DNA of 64,000 nt from a bacterium (GTDB lineage: Bacteria > Cyanobacteriota > Vampirovibrionia > Gastranaerophilales > Gastranaerophilaceae). The notes below the pieces were generated by a model. That model ran no database searches, was not told the origin of the DNA, and saw nothing but the letters and a program-made list of their open reading frames with translations. Positions 60,705 to 64,000 of this stretch are shown piece after piece. Both the position numbers and the translations under genes were made by a program. The stretch is taken from assembly GCA_017541465.1 (NCBI GenBank), contig JAFXYZ010000017.1, forward strand, positions 1-64,000, written 5' to 3'. How positions within the stretch are numbered: position 1 is the first letter of the stretch; each line of letters starts with the position of its first letter.

Positions 60705-63598
60705 TAAAAAAATATATTTCCGAAATAATATTTATTATCTTTATTCTTTTTTGCTCGGTTTTATTCACAAAAAACTATCAGGCAATAACGGAAAATCTTT
60801 CATATTATAATTCAGACCAAAAACCTTTTATTTCGACCGCAGAAAAAGATTTTAAGGCATACAGAAAAAATAATAATTATTTTTTAAACCCGGAAGGGTA
60901 TATCTCTGGTCCTTTTATTCCGCTCAAAAGAGGTTATTATTTTATAAAAATTACGGGTGAAAATTTAAATGATTCAAGTATTTCTCTTTTTGCAAGAAAT
61001 GAAAGTCTGTCTATTCCTTTGCTTGCACAGAAAAAAGAAGATAATGAAATAAAAATAATAACAAAAACAACCTCTCTTATTAATGATTTTGAAATTAAAA
61101 TTATAAATCAGGGTACAAAAATCTCTCAGATTAAAAATATTGTGATTTATCCTGTTTCGGAAAAAATAATCACAAGTTCTTTTTCTCTTCCAAAAGAGGT
61201 AAACGTCCTTTTTTCAATAAAAGATTTTGACGAACCTTATAGCCCGGAAATCATTAAATACCTGATAAAAAATCACAGAACCATTAAAAATATCGACTAT
61301 TATCCAAGCTATATTATTTCAAAAAAAATAAAACAAAAAAACAGTATTTCTTTTATTTCAAAAAATGATGCCGTTAATCATCTGAAAAATTTTGATTATT
61401 ATTATGAAACCCCAAATGAAATAATCGGATCTTTTGTTCCCTTAAAAGAAACCTCCGAATTAAAATTAAAAAGAAAAAATATTATAGATGACCAAAAGCC
61501 CTATTCTATTGATTTTAAAAACAGTATAGACTGTGAACGTTGTTATTATGATTCGGGTACAAGATTTATTCTTCAGAACGGTCGCTCCTTCGGTCCTCAT
61601 ATTACCTTAAATAAAGGTCCTTACCTTATCGACATTAAAGGAAAAAACCTCAAAGATGCCGAATTTACTCTTTTAGAAGATTACGGAAGAAAAATGATTC
61701 CGTTTGTTGTTATCGATATTAATTCTGATGAACACAAACAACTTCTTTTTAATACCGAAAACTTAATTGATGATTTTGAAATTCAAATTATTAATCAGAG
61801 TAACCATATTATCTCTTTTAATAATATTTCTGTCAGACAAATATCTCCCAAAGAGGTTTCAATAAAAGAAAATCTTCCTTCTCAAATTAACAGGGTTTTT
61901 GTTTATAACGGAACAATAAATCTTGATTTACTTATGATGTCTGTAAAAAATCATTTTTCCGTTGTTGATATATCAACCCTCCCGGATTTCGTCAAAAAGC
62001 TGTTTCTTTATATTCCAAACTCTGTTTCTTATGTTTCCAATAGTTCTGTTATCGGAAAAAACCTGTTTTTATATAATATAAACAATAATTTCTTTATTTC
62101 AAAAAGAAAAATTAACGGGTTAAAAGAAGTTCTTTTTATATATAATGTTGATTTTAAAAATAATACTTTCCTGGAAAACGGATATGACAAGAATAATGAA
62201 AGGTTTATTAACCCTCAAGGGCGCTCGTTTGGTCCTGACATTACCCTGGATAACGGCGGATACTTTATTGAAATAAAGGGTGAAAATCTCAATAGTGCAA
62301 ACTTCACTTTGTATTCTAACTATGGCAAAAAAGAGATTAAATATACTTTCTCTAAAGATTCTGATTCCGGTAAGGTTTTAAATTTCATCTCAGATAAAAA
62401 AATCAATAACTTTGAAATTGAAGTTAAAAATGACAGTAATAATCAAATTAAAATCTCTCAGATTTCTGTTCACAAAACTAACTATAAATCACCTTCTTTG
62501 ATTGCAAAAATTAAAAAGTTCTCTCTCAAAACAGTTTCAAAGATTAAAAGATTTCTTAATAAACCTTTTAATTATTCCTTCGTATTTAAAAATAACTACT
62601 GGATTGAAAACGGATTTGATAAGAATAATGAAAGGTTTATTAACCCTCAAGGACGCTCGTTTGGGCCTGACATTACCCTTAAAAAAGGTTTTTATAGGGT
62701 TGATATTAAAGGTGAAAATCTTAACAGTGCAAATTATACTCTTTATAGAAATTTTGGTAAAAAAGAAATTTTGTATGCTCTGTCTGACACAAACTTTGAT
62801 GACCATAAAATTCTATATTTTGTCACGGATAAAAAAATCAATAACTTTGAAATTGAAGTTAAAAATGACAGTTCAAAAGTTGTGAATATTTCTTCTTTGA
62901 GTTTTTCAAAAATAAAAAATCAGGATATTGAAGCCCTTCAGCTCCTTCCAAAATCCGTAAAAAGAATTTTTATTATGGAAGAAGAAGTTTTAGACAATGA
63001 TATTATAAAAACAGCATTCAAAAATAATATAAAAATTTATAATATATCTCAAATGCCTGATTTTTATAAACATTTATGCACTTTTATTCCAAAATCCATA
63101 TATCAGATTTCAAAAGAAAGTATTGATGAATACCTCAAAAAAGGTGTTTATTTATACAAAATAAAAAATAATTTATTCTTCTCCGATAAAAAAATCGAAG
63201 GGTTAAAACCCGATAATAAAAATATAAAACAATTATTCTTCAATTACATTTATGACTTTAAAGAAAATCCTTATATTGAAAAAGGTAAAGACAAAAATAA
63301 TATAAGATTTCTTGAAAAAGGCGGTCGTTCGTTTGGTCCTTATATCGAATTAGAAAAAGGTAAATATAGAATTGAAACGGAAGGTTCAAACCTCGACAAG
63401 GGTAATTTTGTTCTTTATACGGAAATAGGTAAAAATGAAATTTCTTATACAAAAGATAAAAATAATACCTCTAAAAAAACTGTTTTATATTTTGAAACGG
63501 ATAAACCCCTGAAACAGTTTGAAGTTTCAGTTACAAACGAAGGAAAAAATGTTCTTTCAATAAATAAAATAGAAATAAAATCAAACTCTGATAATTAA
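60701..63598 (+). CDS. large membrane-anchored protein with alternating beta-domain repeats
   Basis: 965 residues. One N-terminal membrane helix (about 7-22) is followed by five copies of a ~95-residue unit with GRSFGPDITL, a KGENLNSANFTLY segment and NNFEIEVKND (around residues 45, 285, 505, 640, 865). A second unit type (LPKSVKRIFIMEEE ... ISQMPDFYKHL) is interspersed three times. Copies 3 and 4 are nearly identical in DNA over about 60 bases (offset 432). There are almost no cysteines. It probably sits outside the membrane and binds or displays glycan, judged only from its YfhO neighbours. I know no family for it. Confidence 0.78.
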   Translation: MIKKYISEIIFIIFILFCSVLFTKNYQAITENLSYYNSDQKPFISTAEKDFKAYRKNNNYFLNPEGYISGPFIPLKRGYYFIKITGENLNDSSISLFARNESLSIPLLAQKKEDNEIKIITKTTSLINDFEIKIINQGTKISQIKNIVIYPVSEKIITSSFSLPKEVNVLFSIKDFDEPYSPEIIKYLIKNHRTIKNIDYYPSYIISKKIKQKNSISFISKNDAVNHLKNFDYYYETPNEIIGSFVPLKETSELKLKRKNIIDDQKPYSIDFKNSIDCERCYYDSGTRFILQNGRSFGPHITLNKGPYLIDIKGKNLKDAEFTLLEDYGRKMIPFVVIDINSDEHKQLLFNTENLIDDFEIQIINQSNHIISFNNISVRQISPKEVSIKENLPSQINRVFVYNGTINLDLLMMSVKNHFSVVDISTLPDFVKKLFLYIPNSVSYVSNSSVIGKNLFLYNINNNFFISKRKINGLKEVLFIYNVDFKNNTFLENGYDKNNERFINPQGRSFGPDITLDNGGYFIEIKGENLNSANFTLYSNYGKKEIKYTFSKDSDSGKVLNFISDKKINNFEIEVKNDSNNQIKISQISVHKTNYKSPSLIAKIKKFSLKTVSKIKRFLNKPFNYSFVFKNNYWIENGFDKNNERFINPQGRSFGPDITLKKGFYRVDIKGENLNSANYTLYRNFGKKEILYALSDTNFDDHKILYFVTDKKINNFEIEVKNDSSKVVNISSLSFSKIKNQDIEALQLLPKSVKRIFIMEEEVLDNDIIKTAFKNNIKIYNISQMPDFYKHLCTFIPKSIYQISKESIDEYLKKGVYLYKIKNNLFFSDKKIEGLKPDNKNIKQLFFNYIYDFKENPYIEKGKDKNNIRFLEKGGRSFGPYIELEKGKYRIETEGSNLDKGNFVLYTEIGKNEISYTKDKNNTSKKTVLYFETDKPLKQFEVSVTNEGKNVLSINKIEIKSNSDN

Positions 63599-63613
63599 AA
63601 CAAAAGGATAAAG

Positions 63614-64000
63614 ATGAAAAAATCAATTATTATTAATATAACTTCTTTTCTGATACCAATATTTATAATCCTGACTGCCTGCGCTTTTAACGGGGTTTTT
63701 CCATTTGGGCAACATACTTTTCTCTATCTTGATTCTGACACCCAGTATCTTAATTATCTGAACTATGGAAAAACTATCTTTTCTGGGGAAAATAATCTTT
63801 TCTATTCTTTTGCAAAAAACGGAGGAAGCGGAATTGTTGATTTTGCATCTTATTATCTCTTTAGTCCTTTGAACCTTGTTTTTCTTTTCTTCCATGATAA
63901 ATACAGTGATATTGCTTATCAGATAATTCATATTTTAAATTCGGCTCTTGCAGGTTTAACGTTTTGCTATATGCTATCAAAACTATATAAAGAAAGGTTT
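63614..64000 (+). CDS. YfhO-family membrane protein, copy 5, cut by window end
   Basis: 129 codons without a stop to the window edge, start ATG after AAAGGA. It contains FPFGQHTFLYLDSDTQYLNYL, the N-terminal block of the YfhO paralogues, and two to three membrane segments. The array therefore continues beyond the window. Confidence 0.85.
   Translation, partial: MKKSIIINITSFLIPIFIILTACAFNGVFPFGQHTFLYLDSDTQYLNYLNYGKTIFSGENNLFYSFAKNGGSGIVDFASYYLFSPLNLVFLFFHDKYSDIAYQIIHILNSALAGLTFCYMLSKLYKERF

Overview
The window is AT-rich, densely coding bacterial chromosome. It has no rRNA, phage structural module, transposase or CRISPR array. I infer a gut-type non-photosynthetic relative of Cyanobacteria (Gastranaerophilales, 'Melainabacteria'). 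The support is a family of near-identical prepilin-like genes with a GFTLAEVLITLVIIGVIAA start, a Ycf45/SpoIIIAA-like ATPase with a C-terminal R3H-like segment as in cyanobacteria, an anaerobic 2-oxoacid:ferredoxin oxidoreductase, and a small protein with an ISNVSFKG start. The assignment is an inference, not a measurement.

Layout. 1-8400: end of mnmE, a DinJ/YafQ toxin-antitoxin pair, an M14 peptidase, an acyl-ACP thioesterase, rqcH, and a minus-strand run malQ-queD-uppP, then prepilin copy 1. 8611-16168: a DegT aminotransferase and four overlapping glycosyltransferase genes (one GT8, three GT2), three of them carrying long coiled-coil arms. 16303-20856: prepilin copy 2, then a tight five-gene operon for a four-subunit 2-oxoacid:ferredoxin oxidoreductase plus fabH. 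20888-31995: housekeeping and small genes (sigma/anti-sigma pair, recA, PHP phosphoesterase, BioG-like esterase, Fic protein with its own operator array), prepilin copy 3 (out of frame), the R3H ATPase and an SGNH-like protein. 32026-36400: a tRNA-Gly followed by a restriction-modification island (two adenine methyltransferases, a PD-(D/E)XK nuclease, two unassigned genes). 36737-39205: a helicase with sigma-region-4-like and RQC-like segments.

39230-47525 is the most interesting part: a divergently transcribed RNA-repair locus. The minus arm carries a polynucleotide-kinase-like P-loop protein, a Thg1-like reverse (3'-5') polymerase and two WYL-domain regulators. The plus arm carries a tandem array of at least five structured, Y-RNA-like noncoding units, a Ro60-like TROVE/vWA protein, four tRNA genes (Gln, Met, Phe, His), the RNA ligase RtcB, a small protein and an RlaP-type nucleotidyltransferase. 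Two of the noncoding units contain near-perfect anticodon arms (Tyr GUA, Lys UUU). The combination suggests a system that senses and repairs, or replaces, damaged tRNAs.

48074-64000 is a second unusual block: five paralogous YfhO-type membrane glycosyltransferases (the last cut by the window edge), one opposed GT-C-type membrane protein, and a 965-residue protein of repeated beta-rich domains, probably serving cell-surface glycan decoration.

A recurrent theme is small palindromic repeats (8-bp GTTGGGCT/AGCCCAAC stems and relatives) after genes, in the recA leader, and inside the prepilin leader-peptide region. All three prepilin genes also carry an 8-9 base homopolymeric C tract in that region; in the third copy the tract is one base out of frame, which suggests phase variation.
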